Below, in pieces: positions 1-8,332 of a stretch of DNA of 64,000 bases. Origin of the DNA: Celeribacter litoreus. GTDB taxonomy: Bacteria > Pseudomonadota > Alphaproteobacteria > Rhodobacterales > Rhodobacteraceae. The notes under the pieces are model-generated. The model saw nothing but the letters and a program-made list of their open reading frames with translations. It did not search any database and was not told the origin of the DNA. Each line of letters begins with the position of its first letter. The stretch's first letter is position 1. The position numbers and the translations under genes are program-made. The DNA lies in assembly GCF_020165855.1 (NCBI RefSeq), contig NZ_JAIUFY010000015.1, forward strand, positions 238,117-302,116, written 5' to 3'.

Positions 1-1
1 G

Positions 2-274
2 GATTACGGGCAGGCGGTGATCTACAATGGCACGGTTCCGGGCGCGCCGCATCGGTTCGAACTCGACGCTGGCCACGTGATTGAAACCGGCAAGGTGTTC
101 CCAGTTTGTGGCAACACCTTCAAGATGCTGCAAGACACGCGGTTCGCGCCGCATTTCGACTTTATTGGCGATTTTTCGACTCATTATGGCATTTTCGCAG
201 GGTGCGGAGGCAACAGCCCGTTCGACAGCCTCGGGTCCGATGGTGACGGGTCCGCGTCGGCCTGCGGTTGCTAA
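2..274 (+). CDS. C-terminal part of an ArsM-like arsenite methyltransferase (partial)
   Basis: Only the last 90 codons are present; the reading frame is open to the left edge, so the gene starts outside the window. The segment with a YNGTVPG motif, an FELDAGHVIETGK stretch, a VCGNT motif and HFDFIGDFSTHYGIF resembles the C-terminal domain that follows the SAM-binding fold in arsenite S-adenosylmethyltransferases of the ArsM type. Those enzymes methylate As(III) in the cytoplasm. The tail is Cys-rich, with Cys in FAGCGG and a final CGC. The catalytic methyltransferase fold itself is not visible, so the assignment rests on the C-terminal domain only. The next gene starts 56 bp downstream on the same strand and has an unrelated transport role. 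Confidence 0.5.
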   Translation, partial: DYGQAVIYNGTVPGAPHRFELDAGHVIETGKVFPVCGNTFKMLQDTRFAPHFDFIGDFSTHYGIFAGCGGNSPFDSLGSDGDGSASACGC

Positions 275-329
275 GACGGTACTGGGCTGATAGGGAGCTT
301 GAGAGTTTTCGTCAGATAAAGACCGCCCC

Positions 330-1418
330 GTGACCGACCCCCGATTGGAAATCCGCAACATCCGCCGCCGTTTTCAGGGCCGCGACGTCGTTTCCGATGT
401 CTCCCTGAAGGTGATGCCGGGTCAGGTGACGTGTCTGCTCGGTCCGTCGGGCTGCGGCAAATCCACGACGCTGCGGATCATCGCGGGCGTGGACATGCAG
501 GACGAAGGCGAGATTTTCGTAGATGGTCAGTTGGTGTGCGACACAGTCTTCCGCGTTCCGCCGGAACAGCGTTCCATTGGCCTGATGTTTCAGGACTTCG
601 CGCTCTTTCCACACCTGACGGTTGGGGAGAACGTAGGGTTCGGCCTGAAAGGGCATAAATCCGATAAAAAGGCCCGCGTCGAGGACCTGCTTGATAAGGT
701 CGGGCTCTTGTCGGCCTACGGGAAATTCCCGCACGAATTGTCCGGCGGCGAACAGCAGCGTGTCGCACTCGCCCGCGCCCTCGCACCGCGCCCGTCAATC
801 ATGCTGATGGATGAGCCGTTCTCCGGCCTCGACGAGCGTCTCAAGGACGACATCCGCGACAGCACGCTCGATGTGCTCAAGGCGGAGAACACCGCCGTGC
901 TGCTCGTCACCCACGAGCCGCACGAAGCCATGCGGATGGCGGATGAGATTGCGCTCATGCGGGACGGGAAGATCGTTCAGCAGGGTGCGCCCTACAACAT
1001 CTACAACGCGCCTGTGGATCGCAAAGCGGCCGCGTTCTTCAGCGATATCAATGTGATCCGTGGCAAGGTCCAATCGCTCTCCGTCTCAACCCCATTCGGC
1101 AAGTTCCTGTGCCCCGGTCAGCCCGACGGCACCGAGGTCGAGATCGTGATCCGGCCACAGCATTTGCGTATCGACTTCGATCGCGACGGCCGTGGACCGA
1201 ACCCGACACCGCAGGACGGCACCCCCGCACGGGCCATCGTGGAGCGCGCCCGCTTCATGGGACGTGAGAGCCTCGTGGAATTCCGCATGGACTATGACGG
1301 GTCGAAGCTTAAAGCGACGGTTCCGTCTGTGTTCTTGCCCAAACCGGGACGTGCGATGTGGCTTATGCTCCGCCGCGACCGCTGTTTTGTGTTCCCGCAA
1401 AAAGGCTCAGCCACCTGA
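330..1418 (+). CDS. fbpC: Iron(III)-type ABC transporter ATP-binding protein (FbpC-like)
   Basis: This 362-residue protein powers import across the inner membrane. Visible motifs are Walker A GPSGCGKST at residues 38-46, the signature LSGGEQQR, Walker B IMLMDEP followed by FSGLDE, and a switch His in LLVTHEP. A C-terminal TOBE-like region starts near residue 240 and is typical of ATPases for iron(III) or other anion-liganded substrates. I chose the GTG start at 330 because homologues begin just before the first strand of the ABC domain. Its stop overlaps the convergent WYL regulator gene by 12 bp. A permease of the same family lies 27 kb away at 28382-30088, and no binding-protein gene is in the window, so pairing with that permease is inference. 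Substrate could also be thiamine, putrescine or sulfate. Confidence 0.8.
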   Translation: MTDPRLEIRNIRRRFQGRDVVSDVSLKVMPGQVTCLLGPSGCGKSTTLRIIAGVDMQDEGEIFVDGQLVCDTVFRVPPEQRSIGLMFQDFALFPHLTVGENVGFGLKGHKSDKKARVEDLLDKVGLLSAYGKFPHELSGGEQQRVALARALAPRPSIMLMDEPFSGLDERLKDDIRDSTLDVLKAENTAVLLVTHEPHEAMRMADEIALMRDGKIVQQGAPYNIYNAPVDRKAAAFFSDINVIRGKVQSLSVSTPFGKFLCPGQPDGTEVEIVIRPQHLRIDFDRDGRGPNPTPQDGTPARAIVERARFMGRESLVEFRMDYDGSKLKATVPSVFLPKPGRAMWLMLRRDRCFVFPQKGSAT

Positions 1419-2120
1419 GGCCTGCGCCCGTCGCCAGATCAAGAAGTCCTCAAGGCGCGCTTCTGCATCCGCAAATATCGCGCCTGTGTCGATGACGGCT
1501 TCAATCCGGTCCAAACGTAACACGTCGAAGTGGCCCGTCGTTTCGCACCACACGCCCATCGTCCAAATGCGTCCCCAGAAGTCGAGCTGCAGCGGATGAA
1601 CCAGTCGCTGACGGAGCGTATCGTCGGAATATGTGATGCGCAGAACTCTGTGCGCACGGACCGCCTCGCGGAGCAGGGGCATATGCCGAAAACCGGATCG
1701 GGCATCCGCGAACGCATAAGGATGAACCGCCGCGCTCCAACCGGCCCCCGTCGCCTCCGTGTTCTCTGGCAAAACCGCGTCAATCTTGGCCGCGAGGCTC
1801 TGCGCGCTCGCCGCAAGTTCCGGATCGGACGCTTCCCCGAGGATCGCCACCGCGAGTGTGAGGGCCTCAAGTTCGGGAAGGGTTAGATTGATCGGCGGCA
1901 AAGTGATGGGCGCCGTGATCCGGTAGCCGACGCCGCGCTCCCCTTCGACCGGAAGGCCCGAGTCCTTGAGCGCTGCCATGTCGCGCCAGATGGTGCGCTC
2001 TGACACGCCAACCTGTTGGGCAAGCGCGCCCGCCGTGTGCAGCGCCCCATCCCGCAAAATCTGGATCAGCGCGTAGAGGCGCTCGCTCTTTTTCGGGCGG
2101 GAGGCTTTTGCGTTGCTCAT
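1407..2120 (-). CDS. YafY-family transcriptional regulator with WYL domain
   Basis: A 237-residue DNA-binding regulator. Residues 10-65 form an HTH_11-type winged helix (RLYALIQILRDG, then VGVSERTIWRDMAALKD). The C-terminal half carries a WYL-type ligand-binding domain, seen as VLRITYSDD, HPLQLDFWGRIWTMGVW and the closing RLDRIEAV. WYL regulators of this layout sense small ligands or nucleic-acid stress and usually act on neighbouring or unlinked genes; no target is evident here. The gene is convergent with and overlaps the fbpC-like gene by 12 bp. The 291 bp between its start and tatA hold the divergent promoters, but I see no clear operator. Confidence 0.85.
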   Translation of the reverse strand: MSNAKASRPKKSERLYALIQILRDGALHTAGALAQQVGVSERTIWRDMAALKDSGLPVEGERGVGYRITAPITLPPINLTLPELEALTLAVAILGEASDPELAASAQSLAAKIDAVLPENTEATGAGWSAAVHPYAFADARSGFRHMPLLREAVRAHRVLRITYSDDTLRQRLVHPLQLDFWGRIWTMGVWCETTGHFDVLRLDRIEAVIDTGAIFADAEARLEDFLIWRRAQASGG

Positions 2121-2411
2121 GCGTGCCGCGTCCGGGTGCGGCCGATATCTTCAAGTGCAATCATATGAATACGATTTCCCTTCCTCGGCGCGATTCGACT
2201 GTGATGACCGACGCTAACGCGCTTTCAACTGACATAAACCTGTCGGTAGGCAATTTCCAGCTTTTCACTCCGCCCCAATTCCGTGCAACTGGCCGCTCGG
2301 GGCGATTTTGGCCTTTTCCTCGGCGCTCAGCCCGCCTAATCCTAGTGTCCGCGAGACATGATTGTGGGGCCGAGGTGGCTCCGACGACAATCCGAAGACA
2401 TGGAGAAAGAC

Positions 2412-2627
2412 ATGCTCAACAACATCGGCCTTCCGGGCCTTCTGCTCATCGCCGTCGTGGTTCTGGTGCTGTTCGGCCGTGGCAAGATTTCTGGCCTCAT
2501 GGGCGAAGTCGGCAAAGGCATCACGTCCTTCAAAAAGGGCATCAACGAAGGCAATGCCGAAATTGAATCTGAGAAAGCCGAAGCTGCAAAAGACGTGACC
2601 CCGGAAGACGAAAAAGACAAGGTCTGA
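2412..2627 (+). CDS. tatA: Sec-independent protein translocase subunit TatA
   Basis: Small subunit of the twin-arginine translocase, which oligomerises to form the passage for folded proteins with RR signal peptides. From the chosen start the 71-residue product begins with one transmembrane helix ([17 protein letters not shown]). The conserved F-G-x-G-K hinge (FGRGKI), an amphipathic helix ([15 protein letters not shown]) and an acidic tail rich in E, D and K follow. I chose ATG 2412 because a GGAGAAAG ribosome-binding site sits just upstream and the protein then starts directly at the helix; an in-frame ATG at 2400 would add four residues. tatB and tatC follow, giving the standard tatABC order. 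Confidence 0.92.
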   Translation: MLNNIGLPGLLLIAVVVLVLFGRGKISGLMGEVGKGITSFKKGINEGNAEIESEKAEAAKDVTPEDEKDKV

Positions 2628-2717
2628 GACCTGTCCGAGAGGTCGGTCGCCGGCCTCACGACTTTCGACGCCTGCCGTGTGCAGGTAGGGACGTGATTTG
2701 AGACAAGGCGGTGCGTG

Positions 2718-3176
2718 ATGTTTGACATCGGCATGTCAGAACTTTTGGTCATCGGGATCGTGGCGTTGATCGTCGTGGGCCCGAAAGACTTGCCGGGTAT
2801 GTTCCGGACGCTCGGGCGCTTTACGGCGCGGGCGAAAAGCATGGCGCGGGAGTTCTCCCGCGCGATGGAGTCGGCGGCGGATGAAGCCGGCGTAAAAGAA
2901 GCCACGGATGCGATCAAAGGGGCTGCGAACCCGAAGAAATTCGGTCTCGACAAGCTCAATGAAGCCGCGGACAAATTCGAGAAATGGGATCCGATGAAGG
3001 CGCCGGACGGCAAAGCCGCGCCGAAGACGACCGAGGCCCAGAAGGACGAATTGAGCCCCGAGCGCGCTGAGATGGCCCAAAAGATTTCGGACTCTGCAGC
3101 GAAGAAGGCCACCGAGCGTCTGGAAGCAGAAGCCAAGGCCACAGCAGAGACAGAGAAGAAGGAAGGCGACGCATGA
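2718..3176 (+). CDS. tatB: Sec-independent protein translocase subunit TatB
   Basis: Receptor-complex subunit of the Tat pathway, partnering TatC in binding twin-arginine signal peptides. The N-terminus MFDIGMSELLVIGIVALIVVGPKDLP is a textbook TatB start: one membrane helix, the Glu in SELL, and the G-P-K-D-L-P hinge. An amphipathic helix (LGRFTARAKSMAREF) and a long charged, Ala-, Lys- and Glu-rich C-terminal tail to residue 152 follow. ATG 2718 is chosen over the adjacent GTG 2715 because TatB proteins begin MFDIG and an AAGGCGG site lies upstream. The stop overlaps the tatC start by 4 bp (ATGA), indicating translational coupling. Confidence 0.93.
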   Translation: MFDIGMSELLVIGIVALIVVGPKDLPGMFRTLGRFTARAKSMAREFSRAMESAADEAGVKEATDAIKGAANPKKFGLDKLNEAADKFEKWDPMKAPDGKAAPKTTEAQKDELSPERAEMAQKISDSAAKKATERLEAEAKATAETEKKEGDA

Positions 3177-4066
3177 GCGCGGATGATATCGACGACAGCG
3201 CAGCGCCTCTGATCGAACACCTTGCGGAATTGCGCACTCGGATCATCCGGTCCGCAATCGCATTCATCATCGGCATGGTGATCTGCTTTACCTTCGGGGG
3301 GCAGATTCTCGATTTCCTTTTGGTGCCGATCGAGAAAACGATGCGGTCCCTGGGCAACCCGAACCCTGTGATGCAATACACCGCGCCGCAGGAATACTTC
3401 TTCACACTCATCCGCATCTCCATGGTGGGTGGATTGGCGCTCGCCTTCCCCGTGATCGCAACGCAGCTCTGGCGCTTTGTGGCGCCGGGCCTCTATCGCA
3501 ATGAAAAAGACGCGTTCCTGCCGTTCCTCATTGCCTCTCCGCTGCTCTTCATCGCAGGTGCAGCCTTCGCGCAATACGTGGTTGTGCCGCTTGCGATGAC
3601 CTTCTTCCTCGGGTTTGCGGATCTGCCTTCCTTCGTCTCCGCGCTTGTCGCGACGGGCGGCGATGTGGCGACGGCGACCGAAGACACCGGGATCGACATC
3701 GTCTTTAACGGCAAGGTGAACGAGAGCCTCGACATCACGCTCAAAATGATCGTAGCGTTTGGCCTCTGTTTCCAGCTGCCTGTGCTGCTGACCCTGATGG
3801 GTAAGGCGGGCCTCGCGACAGCCGCCGGTTTGCGCCAGACGCGCAAATACGCCGTCGTCGGCATCCTGACGGTCGCGGCCCTCGTGACCCCGCCGGATGT
3901 CACGACGCAGCTCATCCTCTTTATCGTTGTTTACGGTCTCTATGAGGTCTCCATCTTCCTCGTCGCCCGCGTCGAGAAGAAGCGCACCGCAGAGCTGCGG
4001 GCCGCTGGCATCCTCGATGAGGACGAAGACCTCTATTCAGAGTTCGACGAAGACGATGACAAGTGA
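3173..4066 (+). CDS. tatC: Sec-independent protein translocase subunit TatC
   Basis: Multispanning core of the Tat translocase that recognises the twin-arginine motif. The 297-residue product shows the family hallmarks: an N-terminal PLIEHLAELRTRIIRS segment, six hydrophobic membrane spans, the FxxPxE-like periplasmic loop region around YTAPQEYFFTLIR, and PVLLTLMGKAGL before the last helices. The acidic C-terminal extension (ILDEDEDLYSEFDEDDDK) is longer than in E. coli and is probably cytoplasmic. The gene overlaps tatB by 4 bp and the next gene by about 11 bp, so the four genes are likely one transcript. Confidence 0.95.
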   Translation: MSADDIDDSAAPLIEHLAELRTRIIRSAIAFIIGMVICFTFGGQILDFLLVPIEKTMRSLGNPNPVMQYTAPQEYFFTLIRISMVGGLALAFPVIATQLWRFVAPGLYRNEKDAFLPFLIASPLLFIAGAAFAQYVVVPLAMTFFLGFADLPSFVSALVATGGDVATATEDTGIDIVFNGKVNESLDITLKMIVAFGLCFQLPVLLTLMGKAGLATAAGLRQTRKYAVVGILTVAALVTPPDVTTQLILFIVVYGLYEVSIFLVARVEKKRTAELRAAGILDEDEDLYSEFDEDDDK

Positions 4067-4898
4067 TCCGATGATCAGAATTGCAGAGGCGCTGGAGCGT
4101 ATGGCTCCCGCGCCTCTCGAAGCCCCCGATTTCAACGTCGCAGATGCCTATGTCTGGCAGACCGAACCTGACGCGCTTGTGCCGGTGAAAAAGGTTGCGA
4201 GGGTCGATATATCGCTCCTCGTTGGCATCAATCGCTCCCGTGACACACTTCTGGAAAACACGCGCCAGTTTGCAAAGGGCTTTGCCGCAAACAACGCGCT
4301 ACTTTGGGGCGCGCGCGGGATGGGGAAAAGCTCTTTGGTCAAAGCTGCTCACGCGGCTGTTGTTGCCGAGGGCACGCCGCTCAAGATCGTCGAAATGCAG
4401 CGCGAAGACCTGCCCACGGTGGCACGCCTTCTGAACCTGTTGCGCACGTCTGAGCATCGGTTCCTGCTCTTCTGCGATGACCTGTCGTTCAGCCACGATG
4501 ACCAGCATTACAAGTCGCTGAAAGCGGTGCTCGACGGCGGGATCGAGGGGCGCCCCGAGAACGTCTTGTTCTACGCGACCTCCAATCGCCGCCACCTCAT
4601 GCCACGAGACATGATCGAAAACGAGCGCAGCTCTGCGATCAATCCCTCTGAGGCGACCGAGGAAAAGGTGTCCCTGTCCGACCGTTTCGGTCTCTGGCTC
4701 GGTTTCCATCCTTGTTCTCAGGACGAATATCTCGCCATGATCGACGGCTACTGCGCGGAGTATGGTGTCGAGGTCGACGCAGAGACACTGCGCGCGGAAG
4801 CGATCGAATGGCAGGCTACTCGCGGCTCGCGGTCCGGTCGTGTGGCTTGGCAGTTCTTCATGAATCTCGCGGGGCGCAAAGGCGTGAGCCTCGGCTAA
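4056..4898 (+). CDS. DUF815-family AAA-type ATPase
   Basis: Predicted cytoplasmic P-loop ATPase of the DUF815 family. The Walker A-like GARGMGKSS lies near residue 90, followed by a Walker B-like FLLFCDDLSF. An FYATSNRRHLMP segment and the C-terminal SDRFGLWLGFHPCSQDEYL, both typical of the family, come next. DUF815 proteins have no settled function, though they resemble helicase-loader and MoxR-like ATPases. ATG 4056 overlaps the tatC stop by 11 bp; an alternative start at 4071 (MIRIAEALERM) would leave a 4-bp gap and is equally possible. The location after tatC is common in this bacterial group, but a Tat role is not established. Confidence 0.85.
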   Translation: MTSDPMIRIAEALERMAPAPLEAPDFNVADAYVWQTEPDALVPVKKVARVDISLLVGINRSRDTLLENTRQFAKGFAANNALLWGARGMGKSSLVKAAHAAVVAEGTPLKIVEMQREDLPTVARLLNLLRTSEHRFLLFCDDLSFSHDDQHYKSLKAVLDGGIEGRPENVLFYATSNRRHLMPRDMIENERSSAINPSEATEEKVSLSDRFGLWLGFHPCSQDEYLAMIDGYCAEYGVEVDAETLRAEAIEWQATRGSRSGRVAWQFFMNLAGRKGVSLG

Positions 4899-4899
4899 G

Positions 4900-4926
4900 T
4901 TTGAGTATTTAAATCACGAAAAAGAC
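4900..4926 (+). repeat. 3'-end repeat element, copy 1
   Basis: First of three copies of a 25-base element of the form TGAGTATTT-N3-TCACGAAAA-W-GAC, 21 of whose 25 positions are invariant in the window. This copy begins 2 bases after the DUF815 stop codon and reads along that gene's strand. An imperfect GC-rich hairpin ending in a T-run follows at about 4925-4957, so the element may be part of a transcript 3' end. Confidence 0.6.
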
Positions 4927-5133
4927 GGCGCGGCTCAGAAGGGCGGCGTCGTTTTTCGTTTAAATGCGTCATTAACTTTCAGGAGCTACATTTCACGTGC
5001 GGTACAGGCGGGAGCGCCGATGACCGCTCACGGAAAAGACGCCCCGGCCCGTGTGGCCGAAACCCTTCCGGAGTAGTCACAGTGCTACATGCCGGCGGTC
5101 GGGGCGCATCTCCATAGTCTGATTAGGGCCTCG
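4927..5133. other. Unassigned, potentially structured convergent intergenic region
   Basis: This stretch lies between the 3' ends of two convergent genes and contains no recognisable protein gene. It is rich in complementary segments. CGCCCCG near 5040 can pair with CGGGGCG near 5100, GTAG/CTAC frame an 8-base loop near 5073-5088, and GGCC/GGCC frame a CGTGT loop near 5046. An 18-codon frame (MTAHGKDAPARVAETLPE, 5020-5076) starts after a GGAG. A small RNA or a bidirectional terminator region are both possible; no known RNA family was recognised. Confidence 0.3.
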
Positions 5134-5160
5134 GTCATTTTCGTGACCCAAATACTCAAA
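5134..5160 (-). repeat. 3'-end repeat element, copy 2
   Basis: Second copy of the TGAGTATTT-N3-TCACGAAAA-W-GAC element, on the minus strand one base after the lppB stop codon. With copy 1 it forms an inverted pair (an exact 11-base match) bracketing the unassigned intergenic region. Within this copy GGTCA and TGACC can form a small hairpin. Confidence 0.6.
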
Positions 5161-5161
5161 T

Positions 5162-6343
5162 TCAGTTGAGGTAAGGGGTGGGGTCGACTGTCTGGGTGCC
5201 TTTGAAGACCATGAACTGCAACGCGTTGAACTCGTTCGCTGTCACTTTCGCAATCGTCTGGTCCCGCTTGACGCTGTCGCCTTTGCTCACTGAAATCTCA
5301 TCAATGAAGCTGTAGGCGGTCTGTAGCCCGCCGCCGTGATCCAGCACGAGGATTTTCACACCGTCCGCGTTGGTCGAGATGAGCTTGACCGTCCCGTCCT
5401 TCGCGGCCTTCACGGGCGTTCCTGAGGGAGCGGAGAAAAGGATGAACTGCGATGTGGTTTTGTTGTAGTCGCGAATGATCGCACCAGAGACGGGTTTGCT
5501 CATCTCGGAAGAGGACGTCTGGGTCGCGCCGAGATTGACGGCCGGTTCGCTGGCGGTGGCCGGAGGCGCCGCGCTCTCGGGTTCTGGCAGAGGTGCCGCA
5601 GCGGAAGGCGGCTCAGGGGCAACGCTGCCTTCGCCCGGGTCTGTTTCGACGGCCTCTGGCGGGGTGCTCTCGGAGGCTTTGACGGGGATCAGGAGGTAAC
5701 GGCCCTCTTCGACCGAGAGGTCCGATCCGAGCCCGTTCCAATCCGCGAGCGCGCGGACGGAGACCCCGTACATACGGGCGATGGAGTAGGCTGTTTCTCC
5801 TCGTTGGACTTGGTGGCGCACCGGTTCCACGCCATCGAGGGGCGCAGAGGCGGTTGCCTGCGTCATGGTGGCGCCAGAGGGCTGGCCGCTTTCGGCAGAG
5901 GTGATGGCTTCGTCTGCGAGTGTCGCAATATCGATCCGTTCACCGGATGCGATGGTTCCAGACCGTGTGGCGCTCCCGCCGTCGACACGGCGTGGCAGGG
6001 CGATCACTTCGCCGTCGCGCAGGATGACGTCTTCGGAAATACCGTTGTATCGCGCCAATTCAGATGGCGAGAGACCAACGCGATTGGCCACGTCGGTGAT
6101 CGTGTCCCCGCGGCGGGAAATCGCGACCTGATAATTCGGGTAGGAAATGACGCCGTTCGCATCAGGTGCCGGTCTTGCAAAGGTCGACGCTTGTTGAGCC
6201 GCGGGCGCGGTGGAAAACCCGTCTGCGAGGCCGCGCAGATCAAAATCCATCGGCTCTTGGCAGGCCGCGAGGGCCAGAAACGCGCAGGAGGCCAAAATGG
6301 CGCGCGCACCGTTCTTGCGGGGATGCATAGGGATACTCGTCAT
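5162..6343 (-). CDS. lppB: NlpD/LppB-type lipoprotein, LysM-LysM-degenerate M23
   Basis: Outer-envelope lipoprotein likely to activate cell-wall amidases during division. A short signal sequence ends in the lipobox LALAAC, giving a lipidated Cys. Two LysM peptidoglycan-binding domains follow (YQVAISRRGDTITDVANRVG and HQVQRGETAYSIARMYGVS), then a Pro-, Ala- and Glu-rich linker and a C-terminal LytM/M23 domain. The M23 active-site residues look lost: the usual HxH near the end reads LQFMVF, as in NlpD and EnvC proteins that activate amidases instead of cutting. I chose ATG 6343 because GAGGA lies 8 bases upstream. It is the last gene of surE-pcm-lppB, a conserved operon order. Confidence 0.88.
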   Translation of the reverse strand: MTSIPMHPRKNGARAILASCAFLALAACQEPMDFDLRGLADGFSTAPAAQQASTFARPAPDANGVISYPNYQVAISRRGDTITDVANRVGLSPSELARYNGISEDVILRDGEVIALPRRVDGGSATRSGTIASGERIDIATLADEAITSAESGQPSGATMTQATASAPLDGVEPVRHQVQRGETAYSIARMYGVSVRALADWNGLGSDLSVEEGRYLLIPVKASESTPPEAVETDPGEGSVAPEPPSAAAPLPEPESAAPPATASEPAVNLGATQTSSSEMSKPVSGAIIRDYNKTTSQFILFSAPSGTPVKAAKDGTVKLISTNADGVKILVLDHGGGLQTAYSFIDEISVSKGDSVKRDQTIAKVTANEFNALQFMVFKGTQTVDPTPYLN

Positions 6344-6407
6344 CGCTCTTGTCCTCAATCCTCGGGGAGGTCCCCGTTCGCCTCTCTTTTAATGGAGGCT
6401 TTGATGG

Positions 6408-7049
6408 CTACTCTTGGCCCATGCCTTCGACCAATGGCACGAAGCGGACGGATCGAAGTTCTTCGTATTCCAGACCGCTTTCGAGTTTCGTCACTTTGAT
6501 GAGACTTTGGACCGTGTCTGACTGTCCCACCGGCAGGACCATGATACCGCCAGTTTTCAATTGCGCCAAGAGGGGGCCAGGTGGGTCCTCTGCGGCGGCG
6601 GTCAAAAGAATGCGATCAAACGGGGCCTGATCCGGCAGGCCGAAAGAGCCGTCGATGGCCATGGCCGTGATATTGGCAAGGTCGAGTTGGTTGAACCGCA
6701 CCTGCGCCTCGCGCACAAGACGGGCGTATCTGTCGACAGTATAGACGCGGCGCGCGAGATAGCTGAGCACTGCGGCCTGATAGCCGGAGCCTGTGCCGAC
6801 CTCGAGCACCTTGTCCCGTGGCTGGACGTTCAGGGCCTGTGTCATGAGGCCCACGACGGACGGCTGCGAAATCGTTTGTCCGCAGGAGATGGGGAGGGGC
6901 ATGTCTTCGTAGGCGCGCTCCGCGAAGAGGCCCTGAATAAACATCCCTCGGTCCACCTTTTCCATGGCCGAAAGCGTCCGTGCATCCGTCACGCCCTTTG
7001 AGCGGAGCGTGTAGAGAAATTGCATCTGATCTTCGGCGTCCATGGCCAT
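6408..7049 (-). CDS. pcm: Protein-L-isoaspartate O-methyltransferase
   Basis: Cytoplasmic repair enzyme that uses S-adenosylmethionine to methylate isoaspartyl residues in aged proteins. The 213-residue product carries the PCMT signature: a substrate loop ([13 protein letters not shown]), SAM motif [23 protein letters not shown], and post-motif [10 protein letters not shown]. The ATG shares its first base with the surE stop (TGATG), so the two are translationally coupled. pcm and surE are commonly paired as stationary-phase maintenance genes. lppB starts about 64 bp downstream. Confidence 0.95.
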   Translation of the reverse strand: MAMDAEDQMQFLYTLRSKGVTDARTLSAMEKVDRGMFIQGLFAERAYEDMPLPISCGQTISQPSVVGLMTQALNVQPRDKVLEVGTGSGYQAAVLSYLARRVYTVDRYARLVREAQVRFNQLDLANITAMAIDGSFGLPDQAPFDRILLTAAAEDPPGPLLAQLKTGGIMVLPVGQSDTVQSLIKVTKLESGLEYEELRSVRFVPLVEGMGQE

Positions 7050-7831
7050 CAGAAGGCGCTCTCCAGTGCAGACAGTTCATCATGCGCTGTGAGATCGGCG
7101 CGCATCGGGGTCACGGAGATGTAGCCGGATAGGTTCGAGGTCACATCGGTGTCCGGTCCGGTGTCCACGGCCTGTTCCGATCCGCGCACCCAAAGAAAGC
7201 GCCGTCCGGTTGGGGAAACCTGCCCCTGCATGCCAAAGCCAGCCGTCTTGCGGCGGCCCTGGCGGACCACTTGAACACCTTTGACCTCGGAGGCGGGAAT
7301 GGGCGGAAAGTTTACGTTGTAGAACAGTTTGTAATCATCGCCGTCGCCCCAAGCCCCATGGTCGAGAAGGCGCTGGACGACGTCCACGCCATGGCGGGCG
7401 GCGGCTTCGAACTGATCATCAAGTTCTGCGTTTTCACGGCCGTAGAACTGGGAGAGCGCGATTGCATTGACGCCCTGAAGCGCCGCTTCCATCGCCCCGC
7501 CAATCGTGCCGGAATACATCGCGTTTTCGCCCGCGTTGTTGCCGCGGTTGACGCCCGAGAGCACGAGGTCGGGACGATCCGGCAAGATGTCGTACATGCC
7601 TGCGAGCACACAGTCCGCCGGAGAACCTTCTGCCGCCCAGCGACGCGGGCCGACTTCGGTGATCATCGTCGGGTGGGTGTAGGAAATGCAGTGTGCAACG
7701 CCGGATTGCTCGAACGCGGGGGCGACAATCCAGACCTCTCCGTCAGATCCCGCGATCTGATGCGCGATGTCTTCGAGCGTCTTCAGGCCCGGAGCGTTGA
7801 TGCCGTCGTCATTGGTGATCAGGATGCGCAT
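7049..7831 (-). CDS. surE: 5'/3'-nucleotidase SurE
   Basis: Divalent-metal nucleotidase and phosphatase that dephosphorylates nucleoside monophosphates, linked to stationary-phase survival. The start [15 protein letters not shown] contains the metal-binding NDDG of the family. The other hallmarks are [27 protein letters not shown] (metal Asn plus the S-G-T motif) and the C-terminal TPMRADLT region. ATG 7831 is preceded by an AGAGGGG ribosome-binding site; a longer in-frame start would add 12 residues lacking conservation. It is the first gene of the surE-pcm-lppB operon and is divergent from the VOC gene at 7931. Confidence 0.95.
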   Translation of the reverse strand: MRILITNDDGINAPGLKTLEDIAHQIAGSDGEVWIVAPAFEQSGVAHCISYTHPTMITEVGPRRWAAEGSPADCVLAGMYDILPDRPDLVLSGVNRGNNAGENAMYSGTIGGAMEAALQGVNAIALSQFYGRENAELDDQFEAAARHGVDVVQRLLDHGAWGDGDDYKLFYNVNFPPIPASEVKGVQVVRQGRRKTAGFGMQGQVSPTGRRFLWVRGSEQAVDTGPDTDVTSNLSGYISVTPMRADLTAHDELSALESAF

Positions 7832-7930
7832 TGGGACCCCTCTTGCTCGAATTCCCTTGTCTTGCATACCTCCTTAAAGCAGCCTCGGAATCGCGGCAAG
7901 CCAAGCGCCGCCAATCGGAAGGAAAAAGAG

Positions 7931-8326
7931 ATGCCGCACCCGAGACTTGATGCGATTGCTATCTCGTCAACCAATGTTGACCGGAGCATCGCCTTTTATG
8001 CGGCCCTCGGGTTCGACTTTGAGGGCGAAGGCGCGGTCAGAATGGACGGCCATGTGGAACCCGTGCGCAGAGCAGGAGAGCCGCGCCTCATGATCGACGG
8101 TGCCGATCTGATGGAGCGCCTGACAGGTGAAGCGCCGCGTGGGCCCAATCACTCGGTATTTGCGATGCTGTGTGACAGCCCTGCGGAAGTAGACCGCTAT
8201 ACTGCACTCCTGGTAGAGGCAGGCGGAACCGTTGTCACGGCACCTTGGGATGCGTTCTGGGGCCAGCGCTATGCAACCGTCGCTGATCCGGACGGGTATC
8301 GCGTGGACCTGTTTGCTCCGCTTTGA
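7931..8326 (+). CDS. VOC (glyoxalase/bleomycin-resistance) superfamily protein
   Basis: A 131-residue protein with the two-repeat VOC fold. The N-terminal repeat begins AIAISSTNVDRSIAFYAALGFDF and the C-terminal repeat ends WGQRYATVADPDGYRVDLF, which is the usual metal-site and edge-strand signature. VOC proteins include glyoxalase I, dioxygenases, epimerases and drug-binding proteins, and the sequence does not tell which applies here. The start at 7931 is supported by homologue-like N-terminal length and a purine-rich stretch just upstream. It is a single gene with a very short gap to the convergent SDR gene. Confidence 0.8.
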   Translation: MPHPRLDAIAISSTNVDRSIAFYAALGFDFEGEGAVRMDGHVEPVRRAGEPRLMIDGADLMERLTGEAPRGPNHSVFAMLCDSPAEVDRYTALLVEAGGTVVTAPWDAFWGQRYATVADPDGYRVDLFAPL

Positions 8327-8332
8327 AGTGAC

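Noticed and set aside
2342..3574. A 410-codon minus-strand frame
   Set aside because: It covers tatA, tatB and part of tatC on the opposite strand and has Arg/Ser/Pro-rich shadow-like composition.
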